From assembly GCA_028288395.1 (NCBI GenBank), contig JAQBNV010000629.1:1-7535 (forward strand): 7,535 nucleotides of DNA. The letters run 5' to 3'. Under the pieces are notes generated by a model, which saw only the letters and a program-made list of their open reading frames with translations, was not told the origin of the DNA and ran no database searches. The translations under genes were made by a program, and so were the position numbers. The DNA comes from Adhaeribacter sp. (lineage in GTDB: Bacteria > Bacteroidota > Bacteroidia > Cytophagales > Hymenobacteraceae). Below, in pieces: positions 1 through 5,915 of the stretch. Each line of letters begins with the position of its first letter. Within the stretch, counting starts at the first letter, position 1.

Positions 1-429
1 CCTTTATCTGTGTTTATTGATATTAAACAGCTTTCCGGAGCTAAAATAAGTGATTTTATTCTGATTTGTAATAACTATATAATAATATTTAAATATAAAT
101 AAATAAAGGTGGTTGCATGGTTTGTAATGGCAATTGTTAATCTTGTAATCAGGAAAAAATAATATTCAGGAAGGTATTGAGAATGGCTCCGGAACTATAC
201 GGTTTCTCATGGCCGATAATGCTCAGGAAGAATAGTGGTCACATATTTATGCGAAGTACTGCAGGCATAAGTGAGCAAGGTTTGCATAGGCCTGAAACAA
301 CTAAAACTGATTTGTAGTTGTTTATCCAGATACAAAACGGTAGGCCGGAATTTATGGTTTTCCGCTGGAATACTTTTGGGAACAGATGATATCTGATAAA
401 ATATTGAATGAGGGGATTGTTGCGGGTTA
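1..429. other. AT-rich region without a supportable gene
   Basis: I see no convincing gene here. Roughly positions 55-110 are extremely AT-rich. One plus-strand frame is open from the left edge to a TAA at 100-102 (about 33 codons, ending in IIIFKYK); it could be the tail of a gene outside the window, but its composition is that of AT-rich spacer. A 17-codon frame starts with the ATG at 183, and a 76-codon minus-strand frame overlaps the end of the beta-barrel gene; neither has a recognisable motif or a credible leader. The stretch probably holds the 3' flank of the beta-barrel gene plus whatever serves the gene to the left. Confidence 0.5.
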
Positions 430-1050
430 TTAATCAACAGGGCTTTTAATTATTCCGGTTAATTTTAACTGAACTACCAGCATGCTGGTATTGGAGTGGG
501 ACAAGCGATAAGTAGTATTTTCGTTCTGATCCACCGTCACATCGCCCCTTTTAACGAAGCTGGCCAAGGGGCTTTCTAAATAAATAAATCTTAAATCAGC
601 GAAAAAATTTTTACGGTTTTGACCTCCGATCATGATGCTGGCAGCCAGTCCATAATTAAAGACGGTAAGATTATGCTTTCTGACCACTACTGCTTCTTTA
701 TCGCGGAAAGCCTCAAATAGCCCTTCTTTAATTTTAGTCCGGGAATTAAATATTATGATGCCGGCCAATGCATCCAGGTAAGGGTTAAAAGAAGTAAAGC
801 GTCGGGGTTTAAGCCTGATAAAAGCGTGTAGTGGAATGAGGCTGTGCGTGGTTTTGAGATAATAAGCATTACTGCCCGAACCCACTTGGTGTTTCTCAAT
901 ACCGTAAGGGAGGTAGCTAGCTTCAGCGCCAATTTCGATAGGGGCGTAACCGGCCTGGGGCCGGACCGTAAAACCAAAAGTGCCACCTATACCGTGGTTG
1001 CGGGGATACATTTCTTTAAAGCCACCGTAAGGTTGCGTATAGGCCATCAC
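430..1050 (-). CDS. outer-membrane beta-barrel protein, frameshifted at the N terminus
   Basis: A 206-codon frame read from a GTG at 1050 (ATG at 1047). The product alternates short amphipathic strands with Gly and aromatic residues (GGTFGFTVRPQ, IEIGAEASYLPYG, LIPLHAFIRL, FNYGLAASIMIGG, FFADLRFIYL, SMLVVQLKLTG). This is the pattern of a small outer-membrane barrel of the PorT/OmpW-like 'outer membrane beta-barrel' class in Bacteroidota, with the last strand near the C terminus. No ligand or role can be read from it. The frame stays open upstream to a TGA at 1099-1101 and encodes WAQEQQFQRPNGSVSVV, typical sequence just after a Bacteroidota signal peptide. The signal peptide itself starts at the ATG at 1151 in another frame, so the GTG start is probably only where the readable frame begins, and the true gene would span 430-1151. 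It is divergent from the S8 peptidase gene. Confidence 0.75.
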   Translation of the reverse strand: MMAYTQPYGGFKEMYPRNHGIGGTFGFTVRPQAGYAPIEIGAEASYLPYGIEKHQVGSGSNAYYLKTTHSLIPLHAFIRLKPRRFTSFNPYLDALAGIIIFNSRTKIKEGLFEAFRDKEAVVVRKHNLTVFNYGLAASIMIGGQNRKNFFADLRFIYLESPLASFVKRGDVTVDQNENTTYRLSHSNTSMLVVQLKLTGIIKSPVD

Positions 1051-1151
1051 TACCGAAACAGACCCGTTTGGTCTTTGAAACTGTTGCTCCTGGGCCCATC
1101 AACCGGCGCGGCCAAGAGTCCTAAAAGCAAAGCGGTAAAGGTTCGTATCAT
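1050..1151 (-). pseudogene. out-of-frame signal peptide of the beta-barrel gene
   Basis: The ATG at 1151 follows an A-rich leader (TTAAATTAAAAAAA), the usual kind of start context in Bacteroidota. It encodes MIRTFTALLLGLLAAPVD, a clear signal peptide with one Arg and a Leu/Ala-rich core. This frame then runs through meaningless sequence to a TAG at 1052-1050. The adjacent frame is blocked by TGA at 1101-1099 and from TGG at 1098 reads WAQEQQFQ straight into the barrel protein. One extra base near GTTGATGGGCCC would join the two into ...LLAAPVDWAQEQ, a normal signal peptide and cleavage region. The sequence is therefore consistent with a one-base deletion or a sequencing error. I see no canonical slippery heptamer in the right frame to suggest programmed frameshifting. 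Confidence 0.65.
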
Positions 1152-1289
1152 TTTTTTTAATTTAATTAATTCGCTGTTTTTAACCAGCCGCGGGACTCGG
1201 AAAAGTTAAAAAAATTAATCTTGCCGTATCGTCTTGCTTAGGATTGGTTGCATTATTGCTTAGAACTAAAAAAATAATCAAAAAGAAGC

Positions 1290-1297
1290 TATCTTTA
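1290..1297 (+). promoter_or_regulatory. possible -7 element for the S8 peptidase gene
   Basis: TATCTTTA matches the Bacteroidota -7 consensus TAnnTTTG at all fixed positions except the last. It lies 31 bp before the ATG at 1329, allowing a leader of about 25 nt. No clear TTTG-type -33 element is seen at the expected distance, so the call is weak. The spacer 1152-1328 must also serve the divergent beta-barrel gene, for which I could not choose a promoter. Confidence 0.25.
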
Positions 1298-1328
1298 TAT
1301 TTTATTGCCTTTTAGTAAGCCATTATTT

Positions 1329-2987
1329 ATGATAAAATCACCTTATATTTTAGCCTTTGGTTTGTTGTTTAGTCAGCTGGTTAAACCTGCTACTGGAATT
1401 GCCCACCCGGAACTAAATGGCGGCAGAACAACTCCGGCCGATTCCGTTGCGCAAGCTCCGGCCAACTGGTTTAACCTGGATCCGGACGACAACCGGGTAA
1501 TGGGCGTGAGTACCGAAAAAGCCTACGAATATTTAAAAAATCGCCCGTCTAAAACCGTAGTAGTAGCGGTAATTGATAGTGGCATTGACATTGAGCATGA
1601 AGATCTGAAAGATAAAATCTGGCGGAATGAGAAAGAGATTCCCGGCAATGGCGTTGACGACGATAAAAACGGCTACGTAGACGATATCCATGGTTGGAAT
1701 TTTATCGGGGGAAAAGACGGAAAAAATGTAGAACATGACACCCAGGAGCTAACCCGCCTGTATGTGCAGTTGCGCGATAGATTTGAAGGTCCGGAAGGAG
1801 CCAAACGGCAAAAAAAGAGAAAGGAAAAAGATAATTTTGCTTTATACCAGAAAATAAAAGCGCAGTATGAGAAAGAACTGCAGGAAACGCAGGCCCAGTA
1901 TTCGCAGTTTCAGCAGTTAAATACGGCTTATCAGAATGCCGCTACTATTTTGCGCAACCAGTTAAACAAAGAAGATTTTACCCTCCAGGAACTGATGGCG
2001 CTGCAGTCCGGTAATCAGCAGGTAAACCAGGCCAAAGCCATTATGCTATTTATGGCTGAGAATAAATTTTCGAAAGAAACTTTTGCTGAAGGAGAAGATT
2101 ATTTTATTAATAAGCTTAAATATAATCTGAACCCGGATTATAATCCGCGCAATATTGTGGGCGATGATTACGATAACCTGAACGAGAAAAATTACGGCAA
2201 CAGCGATGTGACCGGCGCATTTGCCGAACATGGCACGCACGTAGCTGGGATTATCGGGGCTAACCGTACGAATAACCTGGGTATAAAAGGTATAGCCGAT
2301 AATGTCAGGATTATGGTAATAAGAGCGGTACCCAACGGTGACGAGCGCGACAAAGATGTAGCCAATGCTATTTATTATGCCACCAACAACGGGGCGCAGG
2401 TTATTAACATGAGCTTTGGTAAAGAATATTCGCCGGATAAGAAAGCTGTAGATGCCGCTATTAAATATGCCGAAAGTAAAGGTGTTTTGCTGGTACATGC
2501 CGCCGGCAACGATGGTAAAAATATTGACTTGACGAATAACTTCCCAACCCGGCAGCTGACGGCGAAGCAAGAAGTGAAAAACTGGATAGAGGTGGGCGCG
2601 TCTTCGTGGGGCGAGGATGGTAAATTAATCGGCGACTTCTCTAATTATGGCAAAAAGAAAGTGGATGTTTTTGCGCCCGGCGTAGATATTAACTCTACTA
2701 TTCCGAAAGGAGGATATAAAAGCAATAGCGGTACCAGTATGGCCGCTCCGGTAACAACCGGCGTCAGCGCCTTGCTTATGTCGTATTATCCTAACTTGAC
2801 GGCCGTACAGGTGCGCGACATCGTTTTGCAGTCTACCGTAAAAGTGAAAGATCAGAAAGTAAATAAACCAGGTTCTGAAGGTGGTAAATCAGAGCTGATT
2901 GAACTTAGTAATTTATCGGTTACGGGCGGAATTGTAAATGCCTACGAAGCCGTAAAACTGGCCGACACTTTCGGTAATAAACAGTAA
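1329..2987 (+). CDS. secreted subtilisin-like S8 family serine peptidase with large insert
   Basis: Serine endopeptidase of the subtilase family (MEROPS S8), probably exported to the periplasm or outside. Numbering from the ATG at 1329 (552 residues): an N-terminal signal peptide (MIKSPYILAFGLLF, cleavage probably near TGIA-HP), catalytic Asp83 in VIDSGID, His301 in EHGTHVAG, oxyanion-hole Asn394 in HAAGNDG and Ser470 in SGTSMAAP. All four are intact. Asp and His are about 218 residues apart, against about 32 in subtilisin BPN'. The insert begins after an acidic loop (GVDDDKNGYVDD, possibly calcium-binding), then has a basic stretch near 158-168 and a Gln-rich, probably coiled-coil section near 174-212. 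The protein ends soon after the catalytic domain, with no type IX secretion C-terminal domain. A TTG at 1305 would add eight residues; the ATG is preferred because the signal peptide begins there. The stop is followed by a strong terminator. Substrate unknown. Confidence 0.95.
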   Translation: MIKSPYILAFGLLFSQLVKPATGIAHPELNGGRTTPADSVAQAPANWFNLDPDDNRVMGVSTEKAYEYLKNRPSKTVVVAVIDSGIDIEHEDLKDKIWRNEKEIPGNGVDDDKNGYVDDIHGWNFIGGKDGKNVEHDTQELTRLYVQLRDRFEGPEGAKRQKKRKEKDNFALYQKIKAQYEKELQETQAQYSQFQQLNTAYQNAATILRNQLNKEDFTLQELMALQSGNQQVNQAKAIMLFMAENKFSKETFAEGEDYFINKLKYNLNPDYNPRNIVGDDYDNLNEKNYGNSDVTGAFAEHGTHVAGIIGANRTNNLGIKGIADNVRIMVIRAVPNGDERDKDVANAIYYATNNGAQVINMSFGKEYSPDKKAVDAAIKYAESKGVLLVHAAGNDGKNIDLTNNFPTRQLTAKQEVKNWIEVGASSWGEDGKLIGDFSNYGKKKVDVFAPGVDINSTIPKGGYKSNSGTSMAAPVTTGVSALLMSYYPNLTAVQVRDIVLQSTVKVKDQKVNKPGSEGGKSELIELSNLSVTGGIVNAYEAVKLADTFGNKQ

Positions 2988-3016
2988 CCAATAGTTTCCA
3001 GAAAAATTAAAAAATT

Positions 3017-3060
3017 AAAGGGGTTGGGCTACTAATATTGGGTAGCGCAGCTCCTTTTTT
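3017..3060. terminator. bidirectional rho-independent terminator
   Basis: Bases 3017-3032 pair with 3042-3057 to form a stem of about 16 bp with one G-G mismatch and two G-U pairs (outer AAAGGGG with CTCCTTT, inner GCTAC with GTAGC) and a nine-base loop. On the plus strand it runs into a T6 tract (3055-3060). On the minus strand it is followed by TTT-AA-TTTTTT. It sits between the convergent S8 peptidase and response-regulator genes and probably ends both transcripts. Confidence 0.8.
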
Positions 3061-3082
3061 ATTTCCGTAACCAACAGGTGTT

Positions 3083-3751
3083 TTAACTGACCACCACATG
3101 CCCGGTTTTAATGGCATATAATACCAGTCCCACCCGGCTTTTTACGTGTAGTTTTTCAAACAAAGCTTCGCGGTAACCATCAATGGTGCGCGGGGCCAGG
3201 CACATTTTATCGGCAATTTCTTTGTACGTCATCTCGGAGCAGGCCAGCTTTAAAAACTCGCTTTCCCGGTCGTTTAGTTTTATTAAATCGGCTGCTTTTC
3301 GGGCTTCCTCTACCTCGCGGTTAAAAGAGTTCAGCAAGGTACCACTGACCAATTCGGAGTAATAAAATCCTTTCCGCGATAGCTCCTGCAGCGCGGCTTT
3401 CAGTTCCTGGGGTTCGGCATCTTTTAGAATATGGCCTTTAGCGCCGACCCGCAGCATTTTAATAATGGCTTCCTCATTGTCGTACATCGAAAGTGTGAGC
3501 ACTTTTACCTGCGGATAGTTGTTTTTAAGCCAGAGCGCCGTTTCATAACCATCCATTTCGGGCATGTTAATATCCAGTAATACCACATCGGGTTCCTCAT
3601 CGGTGGTAAATTTTTTGATGAGTTCGAGGCCGTGATTGGCTTCCCAAATAACGGTATAACCCGCAAAGGCATTAACGAGCTCCACCATTCCTTTCCGGAA
3701 AAGCTTATGGTCATCTACTAAAGCTACTTTTATCTTTTCGTTTGCTTGCAT
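3083..3751 (-). CDS. NarL/FixJ-family response regulator (REC + LuxR-type HTH)
   Basis: A 222-residue DNA-binding response regulator. The receiver domain spans about residues 7-122, with acidic pocket Asp13-Asp14 (ALVDDHKLF), phosphoacceptor Asp60 (LLDINMPEMDG), switch Ser88 (LTLSMYD) and conserved Lys110 (GHILKD). A LuxR-type helix-turn-helix covers about 158-220, with the LNDRESEFLKL entry and the recognition region MTYKEIADKMCLAPRTIDGYR. Every residue needed for phosphorylation is present and the length is normal for the family. It is the last gene of the operon, starting 6 bp after the kinase stop codon, so the kinase at 3758-4546 is almost certainly its partner. Targets are unknown; control of its own operon or of the nearby PAS-LuxR gene is possible but unproven. 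The downstream terminator at 3017-3060 ends the transcript. Confidence 0.95.
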   Translation of the reverse strand: MQANEKIKVALVDDHKLFRKGMVELVNAFAGYTVIWEANHGLELIKKFTTDEEPDVVLLDINMPEMDGYETALWLKNNYPQVKVLTLSMYDNEEAIIKMLRVGAKGHILKDAEPQELKAALQELSRKGFYYSELVSGTLLNSFNREVEEARKAADLIKLNDRESEFLKLACSEMTYKEIADKMCLAPRTIDGYREALFEKLHVKSRVGLVLYAIKTGHVVVS

Positions 3752-3757
3752 AAAACT

Positions 3758-4546
3758 TTAAAGCCTGGTTGGTAGCCACAGCTGGGTTAATGTTCCTTTG
3801 CCCAACTGGCTTTCTATCCTGATTTCGGCTCCCATCAGCCGCGCCCGGTGGTACATATTGGCGATGCCCGTGCCTTTATCGGCCTGGTTTATTGCCGCCA
3901 TATCAAAACCGCTGCCGTCGTCTTTTATACTCATTATCAGTTTATCGGGCAGGTAATTTAAGTTAATAAAAATATATTGGGCTTTGGCGTGCTTCATTAT
4001 ATTCTGGAGTGCTTCCTGTACAATCCGAAAAATAATAAGTTGTTTTTGCGGGTCGAAAGGCTGTTCACTGCCTTCTATCTTCAAATCAGTTTTATACATC
4101 CCGGTTTTCTGAATCTGATCCAGTTCAAACTTTAAAGATTCAGACAATTTTTTTTGGCTGATATGGTCGGTATTTAGTGATTTGGAAAGATTACGTAAAT
4201 CCTGAATCGCTTTCGCCACCAGTTCCTTGGTGGTAGTGATTTTAGAAGCCGCAGGGTTGTCATCGCTTAGCAGGATGGTATTCAGGTTAAGCTTGGCCAG
4301 GGATAGTACCTGGCCAATATTATCGTGGATTTCCTGCGAAATAGTATGCAAAGTTTGTTCTTTCATTTCGAGTTGTGCTTTTAGAATCTCCTGCTGGTAT
4401 GCGTTTTTTATTTCTTCTTTTTCCTGCAAATGCTTGTTAAACTGATGCCGGTGAATAAAAATAAATACGACTACAAACGAGGTAACCAATAGCATCAATA
4501 AAGTAATACCAATAACTATGTATATTTCATCGGCGAGCGTTTGCAT
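3758..4546 (-). CDS. sensor histidine kinase, HisKA_3/HATPase_c, single membrane helix
   Basis: A 262-residue kinase of the NarX/DesK-like class. Residues about 8-31 (IYIVIGITLLMLLV onward) form one membrane helix, followed by a charged, probably coiled-coil linker (33-68) and a HisKA_3 dimerisation domain with phosphoacceptor His74 in EIHDNIGQ. The HATPase_c domain has an N-box around Asn182 (QEALQNIMKHA), a G1 box DDGSGFD (209-215) and a G2 box KGTGIANM (224-231). Only about seven residues lie before the helix, so there is no extracytoplasmic sensor domain, nor any PAS or GAF domain. The start overlaps the 3' end of the membrane-protein gene by 31 bp. An AAAGGG Shine-Dalgarno-like sequence five bases before the ATG supports this start, and a later start would remove the helix. 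Translational coupling with the membrane protein is likely, and the signal probably comes through that protein. Confidence 0.94.
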   Translation of the reverse strand: MQTLADEIYIVIGITLLMLLVTSFVVVFIFIHRHQFNKHLQEKEEIKNAYQQEILKAQLEMKEQTLHTISQEIHDNIGQVLSLAKLNLNTILLSDDNPAASKITTTKELVAKAIQDLRNLSKSLNTDHISQKKLSESLKFELDQIQKTGMYKTDLKIEGSEQPFDPQKQLIIFRIVQEALQNIMKHAKAQYIFINLNYLPDKLIMSIKDDGSGFDMAAINQADKGTGIANMYHRARLMGAEIRIESQLGKGTLTQLWLPTRL

Positions 4547-5175
4547 AATATCCCTTTAAATATGTAGCCACACATAACCAGAAATAATACATTATGGATG
4601 GGCCAGAGTAATTTAATGCCATTATCGTACTGATGGTTACTTCGCATTAAATAATTAAAAGTGATAAAAATAAAAAAGCTACTGGTATAATAAGATAAAA
4701 GGCCGGTAACATACCAAAAGTCGCTGGAATGCACCACGTCCTGCGTAGGGTTTAAGAGATTCTGAAGATAAAACATAAAGCAATAAGCTACCAGCACCAA
4801 AGCAGCCAGACCATACATATTACTATTAAACTCATCTAATAAATGCTCGAATTTGAGTGCATTTAAAACTAAGCCTGCTAGAAAAAGCACCGCAATACCC
4901 CAAATAATTATTTTAATTTTTTCGAATTGAAAAATGCTGGCAAAATACGCCGAAAGAATATAGAAAGTAATGACGCAGCCAATATTGTACACCACCAGAT
5001 TAGACCCATCAAAAACCTGGTAAATGACCATAGAAAGGCTATTTAGTACCAATTGCGCAGCTAAATACCAAAAAATATAATCTCTTTTAAAGTTTATACC
5101 CGGGCTGAAAATAAAAAACACGAGCAACAAAAAGGGAGGAACTACATCTAAATATTTTGAGATTTCAATCCACAT
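4516..5175 (-). CDS. seven-helix membrane protein, putative sensor partner of the kinase
   Basis: A 219-residue polytopic protein I cannot assign to a named family. Hydrophobic segments suggest seven helices, at about residues 11-27, 33-53, 61-83, 88-106, 119-138, 153-175 and 187-209. There is no soluble domain, and the C terminus is short and basic (CKRSPMKYT), likely cytoplasmic, which would put the N terminus outside. Polar or aromatic residues inside helices (WYVTGLLSYYTSS, WPIHNVLF) could form a ligand site. Its cysteines are scattered, and I see no AgrB-like His/Cys protease arrangement and no prenyltransferase motif. The gene lies 34 bp after the small Cys-tailed protein and overlaps the kinase by 31 bp. 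The kinase has no sensor domain, so this protein is a good candidate for the input module. Alternatives are a transporter or a peptide-processing membrane protein. Confidence 0.85.
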   Translation of the reverse strand: MWIEISKYLDVVPPFLLLVFFIFSPGINFKRDYIFWYLAAQLVLNSLSMVIYQVFDGSNLVVYNIGCVITFYILSAYFASIFQFEKIKIIIWGIAVLFLAGLVLNALKFEHLLDEFNSNMYGLAALVLVAYCFMFYLQNLLNPTQDVVHSSDFWYVTGLLSYYTSSFFIFITFNYLMRSNHQYDNGIKLLWPIHNVLFLVMCGYIFKGILCKRSPMKYT

Positions 5176-5185
5176 TTTAGTATAG

Positions 5186-5221
5186 CCGGATACAACACTT
5201 TAATAAAATTTAACATCCCGG
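5186..5221 (-). promoter_or_regulatory. possible hairpin between small-protein and membrane-protein genes
   Basis: On the minus strand CCGGGAT (5221-5215), at the end of the small-protein gene, can pair with ATCCGG (5191-5186) in the 34-bp spacer, with one bulged G and a loop of about 23 bases. There is no T-tract, so it is not a clear terminator. It could adjust the ratio of small protein to the downstream genes, or be chance. Confidence 0.2.
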
Positions 5222-5452
5222 CGGATTAGGACATCCGGGAACTTCGCTCGTAGGCCGGGCGGCTTCTAACCGGGCCGAATTGACGGGAGTGGTAATATCA
5301 CCAGGAGTGCCGTTTTCAAATTTTACGGCCCGCGCAAAAATAGTTTCTTCTGGCTTTTCCGGGTTTACACTAATGGCAATCCGGTTTAAATCCTGCGATG
5401 AATCCTGAATTAATTTTCTTAAGGCTTCTTTGTCAAATAAATATTCTGGCAT
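5210..5452 (-). CDS. 80-residue protein with C-terminal Cys-Pro-Asn-Pro-Pro-Gly-Cys, unknown function
   Basis: I do not recognise this family. The N-terminal part (residues 1-25, MPEYLFDKEALRKLIQDSSQ) is charged and probably helical. The middle (26-58) looks extended, with IAISVNPEKPEE and IFARAVKFENG. The last ten residues are VPGCPNPPGC, with the only two cysteines at 74 and 80, the final Cys being the C-terminal residue. There is no signal peptide, membrane helix, lipobox or double-Gly leader. Coding is supported by the position (first in the operon, 34 bp before the membrane-protein gene), by an ATG start, and by higher GC than the flanking spacers. A charged leader-like part plus a short Cys/Pro tail resembles peptide precursors in outline only. 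A small cytoplasmic protein with a disulfide or metal-binding tail is an equal alternative. Confidence 0.7.
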   Translation of the reverse strand: MPEYLFDKEALRKLIQDSSQDLNRIAISVNPEKPEETIFARAVKFENGTPGDITTPVNSARLEAARPTSEVPGCPNPPGC

Positions 5453-5539
5453 AATTGATTTGTTAAATGGTGAAAAGATGAATAAGGAGAACGTGCTGTT
5501 AATATAAGCTAAATATTTCTATTTAGGCGTCTTTCTCAA

Positions 5540-5547
5540 AAAAGGTA
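5540..5547 (-). promoter_or_regulatory. possible -7 element of the signalling operon
   Basis: On the minus strand TACCTTTT matches TAnnTTTG except for the last base. It lies about 87 bp before the ATG of the 80-residue protein, giving a leader of about 80 nt. The 14-bp palindrome lies five bases upstream, a position where a bound protein could activate or block RNA polymerase. No convincing -33 TTTG was found, which would fit an activator-dependent promoter. Confidence 0.28.
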
Positions 5548-5551
5548 GATT

Positions 5552-5565
5552 GTATTTTAAAATAC
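5552..5565. repeat. perfect 14-bp palindrome GTATTTTAAAATAC, operator candidate
   Basis: Each seven-base arm is an exact reverse complement of the other, with no spacer. It sits immediately upstream of the candidate -7 element of the minus-strand operon. A dimeric regulator such as the NarL-type regulator encoded by this operon, or the divergent PAS-LuxR protein, could bind it; the sequence shows only the symmetry. AT-rich DNA produces such palindromes more often than average. Confidence 0.35.
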
Positions 5566-5758
5566 TATAAATCAGTGCTTTATAATAATAATTTGGCAAA
5601 TTTCCTGTGAGGGGCACTGAAATACGGGAAAAATACGGTTTAGAATAGTGTTAAAACCTCCTGTTAATACCAGAATAAGCCCATTGCTTTATAGTTATAA
5701 TAAAAAGCAAATTTGTCCTAATATAAATCGAGCGGAAACCAGTTTCAGGAACCATTGA

Positions 5759-5789
5759 TTTGATTAAATAATAACAAAAAATACTTTAA
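5759..5789 (+). promoter_or_regulatory. possible promoter of the PAS-LuxR gene
   Basis: TTTG at 5759-5762 is followed after 19 bases by TACTTTAA at 5782-5789, which fits the Bacteroidota -33/-7 spacing. The -7 matches TAnnTTTG at four of its six fixed positions. It would give a leader of about 120 nt. A closer candidate, TAACTTTT at 5895-5902, has a better -7 but would leave only about seven leader bases. Confidence 0.25.
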
Positions 5790-5915
5790 GCCGGGTGGGT
5801 TTTTTAGTTGCTTTTTGGGGAGCAGTTTAGCTAAAGTAAATAATCACCGGGGCTGCGGTCTATCCGCTGTTTACAAATTTAATACCGCACGAACTAACTT
5901 TTACCGAGCTACACT

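Larger units (their letters stand above)
5453..5915. other. 463-bp divergent regulatory spacer
   Basis: This AT-rich spacer between the minus-strand signalling operon and the plus-strand PAS-LuxR gene shows no supportable gene; the longest frame after an ATG near 5478 is nine codons. It holds candidate promoters for both directions and several inverted repeats: CTAAAT-6-ATTTAG (5509-5526), a 14-bp palindrome (5552-5565), AATTTG-G-CAAATT (5590-5602), CAAATTTG (5708-5715) and TTTAGCTAAA (5826-5835). The word GCAAATTT occurs at 5596-5603 and again at 5707-5714. This is the most likely place for operator sites. Confidence 0.5.

Noticed and set aside
1..102. Possible C-terminal tail of a gene entering from the left edge, plus strand
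   Set aside because: Only about 33 codons in very AT-rich sequence with no recognisable motif; too short to distinguish from chance, so it is only mentioned under the left spacer.
207..437. 76-codon minus-strand open frame
   Set aside because: It overlaps the end of the beta-barrel gene, is rich in Ser, His, Gln and Pro with no domain or signal, and lies in low-complexity spacer; it looks like a chance frame.
1096..1104. Programmed -1 frameshift site at GATGGGCCC in the beta-barrel gene
   Set aside because: The GGGCCC run is not in the frame required for a canonical X XXY YYZ slippery site, so mutation or sequence error is more likely.
844..1209. 121-codon plus-strand frame antisense to the beta-barrel gene
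   Set aside because: It is the shadow of the beta-barrel gene and its signal-peptide region; its protein shows no domain and runs through the promoter region.
2046..2570. 174-codon minus-strand frame inside the S8 peptidase gene
   Set aside because: It lies opposite the catalytic core of an intact peptidase; the hydrophobic composition results from the reversed frame.
4516..5175. AgrB-like or ComQ-like peptide-processing enzyme
   Set aside because: I see no conserved His/Cys protease pair and no Asp-rich prenyltransferase motif; the protein looks like a receptor or channel-type membrane protein.
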